The notes: generated by a model not told the origin, from the letters alone. A DNA stretch of 64,000 nucleotides from Myotis daubentonii (GCF_963259705.1 NC_081842.1:178563849-178627848); one strand, 5' to 3'; positions 33,712 through 45,879 are shown, numbered from the stretch's first letter. A program made the numbers and translations.

Positions 33712-33970
33712 GCCTTCCCTCTATCTCTCTGCCTGGAAAATCTCCTTGCATCCTTTAAAACTGAACCCACACACCACTCCCCAAAAAGCCTCCCCAACCT
33801 GCTCAGGGGCCCCTCCTCCAGGAATCTGCGAAGTTCTGGACTTCTTTCCATCCATCCTTTCCACCCTGGGTGGTGAGTTCAAGGGCCCCAGCCTGAGAAT
33901 GCCGCCAGGGCAGAGGCAGTGTTCAACTCCATACTCTGAGAGACCTGCGGGTGCCTGGCCCGGAAGACAG
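33712..33970 (+). repeat. L2 LINE fragment
   Basis: 'ctgcctggaaaatctccttgcatcctttaaaactgaacccacacaccactccccaaaaagcctccccaacctg' follows the L2 3' region in sense. Strongly diverged. Confidence 0.5.
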
Positions 33971-34529
33971 GTATAGAATGAAGACAACCAAAGATTCCTG
34001 CGTAAATGAGAAGAAAGCCTTGACTTCGAATAGACATGGAGGTCATGACATGGATCCAAGAATGCTGATCTGCCAGGAGGCTGGGAAAACGGGGGCCCGA
34101 GGGGAAGGCCTGGACAGTGAGGCCCTGGCTCTGGCCAAGGGAATGGCTATCTGGTTGGCAGAGTTATTCCCAATTGTTGGGCAGCCACCCTAACCACATT
34201 CAGGCCCAGGGAGGAGGAGAATAGGAAGGAACCATCCACTTTGGGCAGTCATGTTGTGACACCCTAACATCCTGCTCCTCACTGGACACATTCCAGGTGG
34301 CAAAAAAGAACAGGTGCCCAGTCATGGACTGGTGTTTCTTTAGTGGCCTCGGGGCCAGTACCCCAGGACAAAACTTCCTCCCCTCACCTCTGAGAACAAG
34401 AAGGTGAGGTAGTAAGAGAACACAAATGAAAAAGTCAGACTCCCAACCTTTACTAAGCCCTACTATCTGCCTGGTACTGAGAGATAAATACCAATGTAAA
34501 TACCAAGTCGCATGGTGCACCCAAGAGTG

Positions 34530-34740
34530 AAGAGGCTGGGGGTTAAGCCCACACTCACAGAAACCCCAGCTCTGTTCCCTATGAGCCGTGGGACACTGGA
34601 CAGTGACCTTGCCTCTTGGAGCTTCAGTTTCCTCATCTATAAAAGGTCATATGATGCCACCCTCACTGGACTGGTGGGAAGATTGAATGGGACCACACAT
34701 GTGAGGTGTTTAGCAGGTAAACAGCAGGTGTGTCCTAGAT
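34530..34740 (+). repeat. MIR SINE
   Basis: 'cttggagcttcagtttcctcatctataaaaggtcatatgatgcc', 'gtgggaagattgaatggg', 'aggtgtttagcaggtaaacagcaggtg' give the sense MIR order. Confidence 0.7.
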
Positions 34741-35265
34741 CTTAATGCTTCCCTGCCTGTCCATCTGCAGCCGGAATACCACAGAGAGAGCACAGGACTG
34801 AGAGGCAGGCGGGCGGGTGCAATGAGCTGGTTCCCTAAAACTCGGAGTTGGAGTTCTCTCTTGGTAACATGGGATGGGAAGGGGTCTGGGAGAGGGAGGG
34901 AGTGCAATGAGGTGATGGCTGTGAATGTGCTTTGTAAACTGTCAATCAAAAGTAAGGAATCGTAGCTGTTGTTATTCATTCTCTCATGAACCAAGGCCCT
35001 TGGAAGTGCTGTGGGATTGGGGGGCACTCGGAGCTGTAGGGTTCTTTTGAGAAGAGGTGGTGCGCATGGGCTGGTGTGGTCTGAATGCTTATTTTGCAGA
35101 GAACTGGGCTCAATGGGATGAGCGTGGATGGGCCGGCTGAGCCCCTCCAGAGAGCATTCCCCATGTCCCTAGCCCGGGTGGACGCCCTTCCCCTGGCCTC
35201 CCACAGTTCCCTGCATTTCTCTCAATGCGCATCATGCTGAATGGGAATTACCTGTTTGTGCTTCC
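34741..35265. other. No recognised feature
   Basis: Unique-looking sequence. Minus-strand frames at 34710-35027 and 34976-35164 have no recognised motif. Confidence 0.5.
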
Positions 35266-35375
35266 ATTTTCTCAGCAGACCATGACATTGGGGGTCATGT
35301 TTCTCCATCGCTGCATCCCTACTCCCTAGCACAGGACCTATGACACAGTGAAGGCTGAATAAATGCAGTGGGGTA
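35266..35375 (+). repeat. L2 3' fragment
   Basis: 'ctgcatccctactccctagcacaggacctatgacacagtgaaggctgaataaatgcag' is an L2 terminus. Confidence 0.6.
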
Positions 35376-37244
35376 GGGGTGGGGAGGTGAGCACATAGAA
35401 CCAAAGTTAAAAGCCATATTTGAGCCAAGCAAAGCCCTGGGAAGGATGCCTGAGCCACTGAAGATCTAGCAGGTCCGGAGAGCATTTCAGCACAGGGAGA
35501 GAGGGGGCTTGAATGACATCAGGGTTTGGGCCTCCCTATCTAGCAGCACCAGGCCCAAGAGAGCCAAGCAATTTGGCCTGGTTTGGCCTTCTTCAAGCCA
35601 GACAAGTGCCACTAGTGGGAAGGTTTGCTCTCCCCACCCGAGTCTTCCCAGCACCGTTGCCTATACCCTGGTGTTCCATATGCATAAAGGGGAATCTGAA
35701 GTCTGGAAAATTAATGCTCAGCAGCCCTTTCCCTCATGAAAGCGAACCTCACACCTTCTAATTAAATCTCTCAGCACACCTGTGAGGCCACAACCACCGC
35801 CCCCGCCCCCGCCCGCCCCCCGCCCCTGCCCGCCTTTCCTTTTTACAGTCAAAAGGGGCTTTTGGGTGCCCTATTCCCTTTTCTGCTCCAGGCCATGGAG
35901 AAGGAGTCTGACTTTCAGGACTTTATGGCTCCTCACCCTGTATTCAGACCTCTATTTGCCTTTTTCATAGGGGAGTAGAGAGGAGTAATTACTGCTCCTG
36001 GGAGCTTTGAAGGTTGGTATGCTCTGTGGCAATAAAGGTGTCAAAGACAATGATTAGCATTAATAATAAGTATTATTAGCAGCAGGTTTTCGCTCTTTTG
36101 AAAAGGAGAAATGGACCTGCAACTATTTTCTGACTGCTGAGGCTCCATCCATCACACACTTTGCTTTTAGAGGGATCCATGACAGGACAGGGTGGGCTTA
36201 GGAGCTGGCTCCTGTCATGATCACAGGCCAACGCTAGTTCAAGATGCAGGGAGAGTACTGGCAAGTGATCACTCTGGGTACTTAGTAACTCTGGGTATCT
36301 TGAGTCATCCTCCCCCTGGTTCTCTAGTATATCAAGTTCCACTGGCCCTCTTCTGTTTTCTCCAGTTGCTCTTTCCAACCCCAGGACTGTTGCACATGCT
36401 AGACAGAAGGCCTTCCTCCCATGTGACCCTTCACTGAGCTGATGTCAGTGCATCCCTTGGCCTCTGCGCTGCTGGGTACTCTGTGCTTCTCTTCTGTAGC
36501 ATAGATTTCTGCCTTTCCTGCTACACTGGGATGTGTGTGAGCACAGGTCAAAGTTCACCCATGAGCCACTCCATTTCCTATACTAAGTTCAACAAAATAA
36601 GGAGGTGCTTATTCTGTACATTACATTTAGCCAAACTTACCTTAAGCAAGAAGTGACAAGATATCCCTAGTATAATCAGTGCACCCCTTACACCTCTAGA
36701 CAGGCCTGCACCCCCAGAGCTGGAGCATCCTGGAGGAACCAGAAGGCTGCAGATATGCCCTGTCCATATCTTTTTTATTTACATTTCATTTTTAGGAATA
36801 CAAATGGGCATAGACATGCCTATGCTTTCTCTACCCCTTGGCCACAGGTCTCAAGTCCCGAGGAGGGCCAATGGTAACATCTACCCTTGGCCACAGTGAT
36901 TGTCCTCGGCATGCACATGACCACGCCAGGCCAATCACAGGGCTCTCAGGGAATTTTTCTACCTCACATTATAGGGGGAAAATGTCTTTCCCTCTCTGAT
37001 AGAAAGCTGAGAAAAATGGAAGCCTAAGATGTACATATGTCATTATGTACGTTTCTGTATATGTTATATTTCACAAATTTAAAAAGTGGGAAGGCAACCA
37101 TGGAGCTTCAGCAACCATGGTGTCATCACATGTAGGAAGCGCACAAGAGCAGGAGACTGAGGCAAATATGTAGTGAGTCAGAGAGGAAGAAGACAGACAG
37201 GGCTCTGGCAGTACTGTAGATGGGGATGGGAAACCGCCACTATA
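35376..37244. other. No gene recognised
   Basis: Apart from the C-rich tract at 35790-35834 and a faint L2-like piece near 36330-36440 ('tttccaaccccaggactgttgcacatgctag'), this stretch looks unique. The short frames on both strands have no recognisable motif. Confidence 0.45.
35790..35834. repeat. C-rich tract, quadruplex-capable on the minus strand
   Basis: 'accaccgcccccgcccccg' then further C3-C6 runs to 35833 give at least six C-runs separated by one to three bases. The minus strand therefore has closely spaced G-runs that fit a G-quadruplex pattern. It has about six CpG in 45 bp but no wider CpG island. Confidence 0.85.
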
Positions 37245-37435
37245 AAGCCAAACAGACTCGAGTTCAAATCTAGCTTGCACCAAGTACGAGTTAACATCTG
37301 TGCAAGTCACTGAATCTCTTAAGCCTCTGTCTCTTCATTTGCAAAATGGGGATAACAATACCTTCTTTCAAAATGCATGCATATGGCTCATGCATATAAA
37401 AGTACCCCAGTAGTCGCTCAATAAATGTTTCTCTT
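37245..37435 (+). repeat. MIR SINE
   Basis: 'agccaaacagactcgagttcaaatctagcttgcacc', 'tgcaagtcactgaatctcttaagcctctgtctcttcatttgcaaaatggggataacaata', 'gctcaataaatg' is nearly a full MIR. Confidence 0.85.
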
Positions 37436-37999
37436 TCCCTCACATGAGTAATGTGCACACTTTGTCTTCCATAACAAGAATCCAGTAGGAAACACCTGTG
37501 TGACCCGAGGCGGAGTAGGACACAGGGCACTGTGATTCAGCAACTGGACCTTCCACTCTGTGGCCCAAGTGCCTTCCCAGGCCTTCATGCCCCTTCACCT
37601 CTTCCTCCTCCCATGTCACTAACACTATCTAGATTGTTTGTCCTTCTTTGCCCAAATCTCATCCTTCCTGCTTAGCCTACCCCTCGATGCATTCCCAAAC
37701 AGGAGGCTTCCCTGGGTGGTTTAGTTGCCTATGAGTTAACCTTGCCCTGAAAGACATACTAACAGAGTCTTTTCTGTAAGAGTGTTATCTCTTCCAACAG
37801 AGAAAAGGGAAGGAAACAGAAAGGAAAGGTGGGGAAGGGTCTACAGATGAAAAAAAAAAAAAGAATAGAGGAAATACAACAGACTTATTTTTTTCAAGGG
37901 CTTTCCCCAAGAACTATATTAATAGCCATAGGAAAAGACTAGACTCCATTAAACATCATACCAATTACTATACCCCAGTTCTCTAATTTTGGAATCTTC

Positions 38000-38180
38000 T
38001 ACCACACACCCCTTTCTCTTATGGTCAAAATTCTACATAGCCTTCAAGGCTCAGCTCAAATGCGTTTAACTTGTATTAATTAATTCATGTATTTGGCTAA
38101 TTTATACTGAATTCCAGCTATGTGCCAAACACTATGCCGGGTGCTGGAAATATAGTGGTGACCAAGACAGACATCATCCT
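38000..38180. repeat. L2 pieces, both orientations
   Basis: 'ctacatagccttcaaggctcagctcaaatg' (sense L2) is followed by 'ccagctatgtgccaaacactatgccgggtgctgg' (reverse L2-type tail). Old. Confidence 0.5.
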
Positions 38181-38335
38181 GTTCTAATGAAGCTTTGAGC
38201 CTTACCTGGTTCCCCCCTAAAGATGAAATGTACTTCCTCTCTCTGCTCCCATAACTGTTGTTGCTGCTGTTACTGACATTGCTTTTATGTCTTCCTTCCT
38301 TAAAAAAAAAACACACACACAACAACCTGTAAAAT

Positions 38336-38445
38336 AGCGTGACCAACTCATCTCAGTGTGCTTGGGACTTTCCTGGGCTTACCACTGAATGTATCATGTC
38401 CTAAGAAACTTCTCAGGCCTCAGCAAATTGGAGCAGTTTCTCACT
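38336..38445. repeat. Possible old DNA-transposon end
   Basis: 'tagcgtgaccaactcatctcagtgtgcttgggactttcctgggcttaccactgaa' resembles the 'gggtgaccaactngtcccggtttgcccgggac' type of ancient MER element. Only one end is visible and the family is not named. Confidence 0.4.
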
Positions 38446-38589
38446 CTACTATAAAATCAATGCTATTACAACAACAACAACAAAGATTACTAGAAGAAAA
38501 TCACTCAATTGTTCATTCTTCAAATATTTATTGAGCACCTAATTGTTACAATATTCTAGCTGGTTGCCTCTACTTTATGTTAAATCTCT

Positions 38590-38670
38590 CCCACTATACT
38601 GTGAGCCCCTGGGGGTTGAGGCCCATGTCTTCTATTTCAGCCTGGCATTGCTAGGCCCCGGGACAGTGTC
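38590..38670 (+). repeat. L2 3' fragment
   Basis: 'ctgtgagcccctgggggttgaggcccatgtcttctatttcagcctggcattgctaggcc' is L2-like. Confidence 0.5.
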
Positions 38671-39179
38671 TGGATCATGAAAATAACGTAATTTTATGTA
38701 AACCACTGTGTTTTTATTGAGAAACAGTATAAAGTGATGCAAAACTATTTGAAGTATGTGTTTCTATAATTTTTAAACACAAATCTCTAGTATGTAGTTG
38801 GGAAGGTTTAGCAAGTAATAAGATCCATTAACAACCCTCCTCCTCTCCAAGTCTAGCCCCTCTGGCAGATGAGCAACTGTCAGCAGCTATGGCAACTTAG
38901 GGCCTAATAATCATACATATGCAGTTGTTTTCAGCCAATCCGAGTTTTACCTGTAAACTGATGTGAAATAGAAATCTCTGAAGCTTCTACCTACTGGTTG
39001 GGATCCTTCTAGCCAGAGACACAAAACACAAACTCAGACTCCTATAGCTGGCAGCCTCCTTCAAGTATTAGAAGAGCATTCTCACGCCTCTTACTTCTCA
39101 TACCACTTCCCACCCCCATATACACACCTAAGATTTTCTTATCCATTTAATAGTTCCTTCAACTGTGGTTGGATTAGTA

Positions 39180-39345
39180 AGAGTTCAGTGGTTTTACCAC
39201 TCATTAGTTATGTGACCCTAACAAAATAACCTCACTCCAATCCTCATTTTGATCACTAGCAATATATGGATGCAAATATATAACCCACAGAATTAGTTTG
39301 GGGATCAAGAGTGTTACGGAATGAAAAGTGCTTTAAAAGCTATAG
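39180..39345 (+). repeat. MIR fragment
   Basis: 'aagagttcagtggttttaccactcattagttatgtgaccctaac' and 'gaatgaaaagtgctttaaaagc' in sense order. Confidence 0.55.
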
Positions 39346-39367
39346 AAACTTTTCAGATATCAGTTAT

Positions 39368-39720
39368 TTGATTTTTTTTTCTTTTAAGTAGATTTCTTAA
39401 AGGTTTATCTATTTTATTTTTCCCCTCAAAGGACCATCTTTTGAATTTATTTATAAATTTTATTATTTTCTTGATTTTATAATTCAGTTATTATTCTTGT
39501 ACTTTTTATTGTCTTTCTTTTTTGGTTTTGTTTTGATACCCACTTTCTAAATTCTTAGGTTAGACTGTTAGTTGATTTCTTTTAATTTATTCTTATTTTT
39601 AAGTAAAAGCATGAAGGCTATAAATTTACCTCTGACTATGGATTTGGCTGCATTATATACATTTTCAGGTCTGTGTTCTCATTTTCTTTTTCTTTTTTTT
39701 TCTTAGTAGTTCCCAACTGT
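39368..39720 (-). mobile_element. Old L1 ORF2 fragment, antisense
   Basis: 'tttcttaaaggtttatctattttattt' then 'ggaccatcttttgaatttattt' is the reverse complement of the ORF2 stretch before the reverse transcriptase (the '[15 protein letters not shown]' region in the young L1). It is riddled with stops. The T-rich composition is due to reading an A-rich L1 on its opposite strand. Confidence 0.65.
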
Positions 39721-40715
39721 GTATTATCAAAATTTTCTTCTTTGAGTTTATGTTACTATCATCCTATTCTCAGCAGTCTAAGTTGCCCTTACTGACAACA
39801 ATAGGAGCACCTGTTGTTATGCTGAAGCCAGAGTATTACAATTTTCTGTAAACAGCTTTCCCTCTGACATCTTTTAATACAAATATATCATGGCTGTAAA
39901 AAAAAAAAAGAAAGAAAGAAAAAAGTAGGGAGTTTTTATTTTCTCATCATAAAAGCAACAGCAGCTTTTTGAAATCAGACATTTGTCAGTGAGCACATTT
40001 TTGGAATGATCTCAAATCCTCCTCCAGAGCTCCACCAATAACTAAAGAAATCAACAACCTGCTGAAAGAGGAAGTGTTAACAGCACTAGTCTATGTCTCT
40101 GCCCTTGGCTTATAAATTATTTTCCCAGGATTTCAGTCTAAACATTAGTCTTCTTTTAAACTTAAGATAAGACCCACTTTCTCCCTCCAACCTTCTCAAC
40201 TCACCTTACTTCAGGGGCGTGAGGGGGATCTCTCCCCTTTCTCAGATCATATTCTGTTCCCACAAGTCTAGGACTCAGCCCTAACTCCCAAACTAGACTG
40301 TAAGCTCCTTGAGAATAAGGCCATGCCTTATACTTCTCATTCTTCCTTATTATATAGTTCCAGTAAATACTATGATTGTTCGATTATGATTCTCAAAGAA
40401 TATTTCCTGAGAGAGTGTGTAACTGTGAAATTTAGGGTCATAGATTTTTTAAAGCAGCAAGTGGCAAAATCAAGAATCTTTTAAAACCCTTTAAGAAGAT
40501 TGAAACTAATACCTTGGATGTATGCTTTGAGGAAAAGAAATGGTAGTATCCCAGATATAAAGGAAAGTCATTTTTAGACACTATGAAAAACAAACATGAT
40601 ACTTTGATATTTGTCCAAGTAGAGCTACCTGTGGGCTCATGTTCTCTCAAGTATGGTGATCATAAAATTGGGGACCAAAATGATTCTAACAATAAAGATT
40701 CACAAGAGTAAAATA
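39721..40715. other. No recognised gene
   Basis: AT-rich, with an A12 run at about 39899 and an L2-like piece at 40295-40395 ('ctagactgtaagctccttgagaataaggccatgccttatac'). No supported exon. Confidence 0.5.
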
Positions 40716-40719
40716 TAAT

Positions 40720-40935
40720 TCACCAAGCTCTCTCATGCGTGGGCTGATATGATACACAAGGCAAAACTCTAAATGGGGCAAGATAGGGGCTATTATCCCC
40801 ATTTTGGAAAATAAGTATTTGCGTTTCAGAAAGATTGCTAACTTACCCAAGGTCACAATGCGAGGAGGTAGTCAGAACAGAATTGAGCCCAGATCTTCTG
40901 ATTCCCTGCCCTACATCCTTTAGGCTGCAGCTACC
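40720..40935 (-). repeat. MIR SINE, antisense
   Basis: 'ttatccccattttggaaaataag', 'gatctt..' motifs 'cttacccaaggtcacaatgcgagg' and 'gaattgagcccagatcttctgattccctgcc' are reverse MIR. Confidence 0.75.
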
Positions 40936-41029
40936 CTAAATTGATTTAGAGACTACTAAAATAAACCTCTGTACTCAGTCATCCACTTCAATGGCTAGAT
41001 GTTCACTCACCAAAATTTCCTTAGGATAC

Positions 41030-41335
41030 CCACATGTTTGAAGATCCCAGAGGAAGAAGACAGTCCCTGCCCTCAGGACCTCACAGACCAGAAACTCAAT
41101 CATTGTAATGAGCATGACAAATCGTATTTGCTGCAAGTGCTATGAGAGAATTAAGATAAATAATGAGGATAATAAGTAAATTATTTAGCTCTGACTATGT
41201 GCCAGTTTCTGTCCTAAGCACTTTGCATATGGGATTGGTAGCATTATGTACCACACTGCCTGGCACATTGCAACAGTTTAATAGTTGGCAGCCATTATTA
41301 GTATTATTATTATTATTACTATTATCATTATAGTT
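41030..41335. repeat. L2-like and MIR-like fragments with an (ATT)n patch
   Basis: 'cagtccctgccctcaggacctcacagaccag' (reverse L2 type), then 'ctgactatgtgccagtttctgtcctaagcactttgc' (reverse MIR type), then (att)n-like bases at 41295-41335. Confidence 0.5.
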
Positions 41336-42600
41336 TAAAAAATGAAATTAGGAATTGTTATCTGAAAAGAAAAGGGAAGAATATTTAAATTTTAAAGTGT
41401 CCAGAACAACACAGTAGAGGAGCAACTAACCACAAGGGAACTTGGAACCAAGGGAGAGATGCTGAAGCTGGATGTTAAAGAACAATTAAGGGCTCACAGA
41501 CGGGGAGGGAAGGACATGCCAGGTAGAACAGGCACTTGCAAAGACTTGGCCCCTGAGCAGCAGGGAAGGGAGAGGCTAGAAAAGGAGGCATTGCCTTTGG
41601 GCAGCCAGAGACAACATACAGAAGAGGAAAAAGGAAGGGCCTCCAGCTAGAAAGCAGTGGAGGGTGGGGCTCTCCCTGTGCCTGACCCAGGCACTGAGGG
41701 TGAGGCACAGATTTTCCAAGGCTATTTGTTTGTAGGTTACATTTTTCCTGAACAGAATCCAAATTCCTTTGTTTTCACAGAGAGCACCATAGTTTCCAAA
41801 GAAAAGAAAAAACAGACTTCTTGGTCCAAGGGCTTTCCCTGAGAAATATCCTAATGGCTATGGGCCAAGACAGGGTTCCACCAGGCTCTGCTGTCAGAGA
41901 ACAATAGAGCAGCAAACTGGAATCTTCTCCAGAGACTGCAAGAAAATAGCAATTCCAAGTTACTCCCTGGGAGATTTTCAATACAAGTAATATGTCCTGT
42001 TGGTTCTGCCCCACCAAACCCTCCTGCTTGAGGTTCCCAGAATATCACACTCATGCAGTGTGCAAACCCTGTGCCTTGGCCTGACAGCCCTTCCTCCTCC
42101 TCCCTGTGTTGGCATGGTCCCACTCCTCCTGAAAGATCAGCCTAAAGACTCCTCCTTCATGAGCCTTCCCTGGTGGCACCCTCAAACCCCAGCCCCAATA
42201 CCCCAGTAGGTGGGTGGCTTTGACCTCAGTGCTCCTACACAGACCCACCTCTGATTGCATTCATCGCATTGCCTTGTAATTACAGCACCCCTAACCACCC
42301 CCATAGCTCTCAATGCTGTAAACCAGCAGTGAACCAAAGATGGGGAGGTAGGGGAAGTCCACCCTGAGTGCAGGTAAGAGAGGGGTGCATTATCTGTACT
42401 GAAAATTGAATGAGTCAGTCTCTTTTTCTATGATTACCATGTGCAAGTCATTTTGAACAATGTCAGGGATAAAATACTTTTCCTCTGCAGGGCAAATGGC
42501 ATATGGGCAAGTGGCAAACCCACTCCTGTGAACATTTCCCAATCACTTCTGTCAGGAAAAGGCCACTCTATCAATGATAGAATCTAATGCTGGGCAGAGC
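41336..42600. other. No recognised gene
   Basis: The sequence 41450-41650 has an old-repeat feel ('gaggcattgcc', 'caggcacttgcaaagacttggcccctgagc', a reverse L2-like piece). The rest looks unique, with only short overlapping frames (41475-41762, 41775-42123, 42051-42260 minus). Confidence 0.45.
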
Positions 42601-42604
42601 TGTC

Positions 42605-42885
42605 AGTCAACAGTTACTTATTAAGGTTCATATGTGCCTAGTACCATGCTGGCCATTTTGCATGCATTATATCCAATCTTCCCAACAACCTCTAAATATA
42701 TGCATCTCTATTCAGCTATTTATCACATGAAGAAACTGTATCTAAAAAATAGTTAAATGATTTATCCAGGACCCTACCACAAGGAAATGGTAGAGGACAA
42801 TTTGAACCCAGACCTCTGAGCCCAGTTCTCTTTCCCCAGTGCCTACAACAGCACACTCCATACCAGGGGTGAGAACTGCAAGACA
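42605..42885 (-). repeat. MIR SINE, antisense
   Basis: 'gtacttattaagg'-type start, 'catgcattatatccaatcttcccaacaacctc', 'catgaagaaactgtatc' and 'gacaatttgaacccagacctctgagcccagttctc' in reverse MIR order. Confidence 0.7.
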
Positions 42886-43089
42886 CACTTCCTCTCCTCA
42901 AGGAGTTCAATCTAATGAAGAAAGGAACTCATGCAATTCACCATAATTCAGCTTGGCATGTGTAGAAATAAGCCAGGCGAACCCCCAACTAGGGCCATCT
43001 CATTGAAGATCCAGGTCGGGGAGGAGGTTGGCAAGAGAAGTGTTCAGCCCTGACTGAACTTATACCAGATTCAATTCTGGACAGATGTA

Positions 43090-43250
43090 CATGTTCTCCT
43101 GCTTGAGTCTTACCACAAACACCTCTGAGGTGAATCTCACTCACTTGAGTCCTTAGAAGAGACTCAGAGAGGTTAAGTGATTCGCCCAGGGTCACACAGC
43201 AGCTGGTAACCAGTAGAGCAGTGATTTCAGGAGAAGCCTCTCTGACTCAA
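43090..43250 (-). repeat. MIR fragment, antisense
   Basis: 'gagactcagagaggttaagtgattcgcccagggtcacacagcagctggtaacc' is a well-kept reverse MIR core. Confidence 0.75.
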
Positions 43251-43369
43251 AGAGCCTGTCCTCTGGGCACTATAGCACCCTGATGAAGAGGGGGTAAGAC
43301 CTCCACTCTGAGGTCTTCTCAGTGACCAGGAAATACAGATGACAAAAAAGATGAGGAAGAAGAAAACAG

Positions 43370-43505
43370 TAATTCCTTATTTTTCTATTGGCACTTTACA
43401 ATTCACAAGATGCTTCTTCATCCACTGTCTCATTGAATCCCTGCGAATTTGACAGGAGAGGTATTACCTCCATTTTACAGATGAAAAAGTGGACATTTTA
43501 GTAAG
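43370..43505 (-). repeat. MIR fragment, antisense
   Basis: 'gcactttacaattcacaagatgcttcttcatccactgtctcattgaatcc' and 'gaggtattacctccattttacagatgaaaaag' are reverse MIR. Confidence 0.7.
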
Positions 43506-43962
43506 GGCTCTGGTGTGCCTTCAATGGCCAGTGTCAGCAGCTACTCTCAGGAGAACCATCAGGTGCTATATAGTATCCTAGCCTTGGGAAGGCATAACTC
43601 TGAGTTGTAACCCATACTCCCAAGTACCTTAGCAGGATTAAGTGAAAGCTACCTACCCTCTGCAGGTAGTATGTTAGTGCTACTCCAAAATTACAGTGCA
43701 AGTAACTTCTACATTTCAGTTAAAACAACCTTGGGATGAATTTGACAGATTCCTCTTTATGGAATTAACACCAAAATGCCACCTATTTTATACTCAGAAT
43801 ATCACTCTGACTTTGTTCTATTTTGATCATTTAAACTCATTTTAAAGATCATATTGTTCTTATATTTTGCTTCCAAAAAAACTTTCATTTGTTGCTGACT
43901 AAAAGCTATAAAAATCTGACCAAGGTGTTCACTCCAACTTCCTGGCTGGTAAGCCATGCTCC

Positions 43963-43984
43963 ATTCATTCATTCATTCATTCAA
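43963..43984. repeat. (ATTC)n
   Basis: Five and a half ATTC units in a short tract. Confidence 0.85.
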
Positions 43985-44019
43985 TAACTAGGTCGCACTC
44001 AAAACAAGCTGCCTTGGCC

Positions 44020-44710
44020 AATCTTATCTGATCCCAGGAGCTGCCATTGGGAACAACCCAGAACCTACCCCACCGTTCATGCTGTTACGTCAGCCATTTT
44101 GTTGTTCCTCTAATGAGCCCAGTTCTTTCCACCTGGGCCTTTGCACCTGCTGCTCCCTCTACTTGTAATGCACTTCCCACAGATCGTCACCTGGCTCCCT
44201 CCCTCACTGCGTTCACAGCTCTGTCAACCATCACTTCTTCAAAGAGCCTTTCTGGACCTCGCCATCTAAAATAATCTGCCTGCCCAGCTGGTCTGGCTCT
44301 GTGGTTGAGCGTCAATCTATGAACCAGGAGGTCATGGCACATGCCAAGGTTGCAACTCGACCCCCAGTAGGGGGTGTGCAGAAGGCAGCTGATCAATGAT
44401 TCTCTCTTGTCATTGATGTTCCTATCCCTATCTCCCTCTCCCTTCCTCTCTCGGCAATCAATAAAAAATAAAATAATCTGCCCATTTCCCACTCCATCTG
44501 TCTTGTGTTCTTGATCTTTCTTCATATTTATTATCATCTGAACTGATATATTTATTATTTACTTTATAATGGTCTTTCTACCCCAGGAGAATGTAAATGC
44601 CATGAGAAGATATTTTGTGTGCCTTACTCCCTGCTATATCCATGGTGCCCAAAATAGCACCTGGGGGGTAGTAGGCAATATTTTTTGAATAAACAAAGAA
44701 TGAATGAAAA
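44020..44710 (+). repeat. L2 LINE 3' region, split by a Ves SINE
   Basis: The left part has 'ttctttccacctgggcctttgcacctgctgctccctc' and 'cacttcttcaaagagcctttctggacc'; the right part has 'cccactccatctg', 'ggagaatgtaaatgccatgagaag', 'ggtgcccaaaatagcacctggggggtagtaggcaatattttttgaataaac'. The two join at the SINE (44268-44482). The 75-aa plus frame at 44047-44274 is an L2 relic. Confidence 0.8.
44281..44469 (+). mobile_element. Ves SINE with 13-bp TSD
   Basis: Head 'tgcccagctggtctggctctgtgg', decayed box B ('ggttgcaactcgacccc'), 'agaaggcagctgatcaatg', a TC-rich run and 'caatcaataaaaaataa'. The duplication AAAATAATCTGCC sits at 44268-44280 and 44470-44482. The head differs more from the 16.2-kb copy than the tail does, so it belongs to a different or older subgroup. 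Confidence 0.92.
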
Positions 44711-45009
44711 ACGTCTCCATCCCAGCCTCTTATTTATAAAATAAAACATTTCCAGGGAAAGATTACAAAGGCAAAGGGTTGGAAACTGGGAGATCTATAG
44801 CTTCAATCCCATGAGCAAGTCTCTCTGTTACCTGTGCAACATGGAACTCTCTACCTCAAAAACCTGCAGTAGCTCCCAATTGCTTCAACAGAAGACAGAC
44901 AGCTTTCTATGAAAGCTTGCAGCCTGGGTGAAGACTTAAAACTATTAAAATAAAATAACCGGATGGTGACATTCAATGTGTATGTGTGTGTGCATATGTT
45001 TATTTCATG

Positions 45010-45420
45010 CACATTTGCTGAGTGCTTGCTATATGCCAAGCACTTGCTATATGCCAGACACATGCTACATGCCAGGCACTTCACTGAAAAAATAGAGAGA
45101 TATGATCCAACCCAACCACTACAATTTTAGTAGTGGGACACCAGGATGGTCATAGTGAGAGAGAGAGACTTGTAAACAACATTTGTGTTAACAACTGCCA
45201 GGAGATACTTCTACACATTCAGGCAGGAAAGAGGAATCAGCCCCCTTCATTGGGATATAGGTGGGAGTCTAGAAAACTTCCCTGAGGGAGCTGCATTTCA
45301 GCTGACCTTGGATGAACGGGCAAAAAGGGCAAAGGGCAGTGAGGGCATTCAAACAGAGGGAGAGTCTGAGCAAAGGCCTAGAAGGATGACACCTTCTGCA
45401 ACTACAGTGATAAAGTCAAG
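45010..45420. repeat. L2-like repeat with a 3 x 18-bp expansion
   Basis: Old repeat with 'gctgagtgcttgctatatgccaagcac' at its start and 'gagtctgagcaaaggcctagaagg' near its end. Three 18-bp units (45025-45042, 45043-45060, 45061-45078) each carry 'tgctayatgccarrca'. Confidence 0.55.
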
Positions 45421-45454
45421 CTGAAGTGTGAACCCTAAGTCAGGTTGTGGTGAG

Positions 45455-45590
45455 AGGTAAGCATGGGGGTTAGACAAAAGACTGCATTTGCAGTCACACA
45501 GACCTGAGTTCAAGTTCTGACCATGTCCATAGCAAGTCACCCTGTCTGGACTCAACTTTTGGGTTATAAATGCCCAGGGTAGTGCCCCAG
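45455..45590 (+). repeat. MIR fragment
   Basis: 'gactgcatttgcagtcacacagacctgagttcaagttctgacc' and 'atagcaagtcaccctgtctggactcaac' are sense MIR. Confidence 0.6.
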
Positions 45591-45879
45591 ATCAGCAGCT
45601 CTCCGCTGCAGTGGTGGAGTGAGGTGCCTGAACCAGAAGCTTTGAGGAGGCTCATTTTTGAATAAACAAAATGCTGAAAACTTTGTGCCTTTGCTTTTGA
45701 GTCATATTTAAATTAGTTTTAATTTAAAACTCATTCAAAGAGTGTGAGGTTCTGTGTTTATCTAGTGAAACCTGGATTACAGAAGAGGCAGAGAAACCCT
45801 GGCTGAGGCAATTCTTAAAGTCCTCTCTAATTCCAGCCTCCAGTTCTAAGGTGACTGACAGTTGGACAAACAGGAAAAA

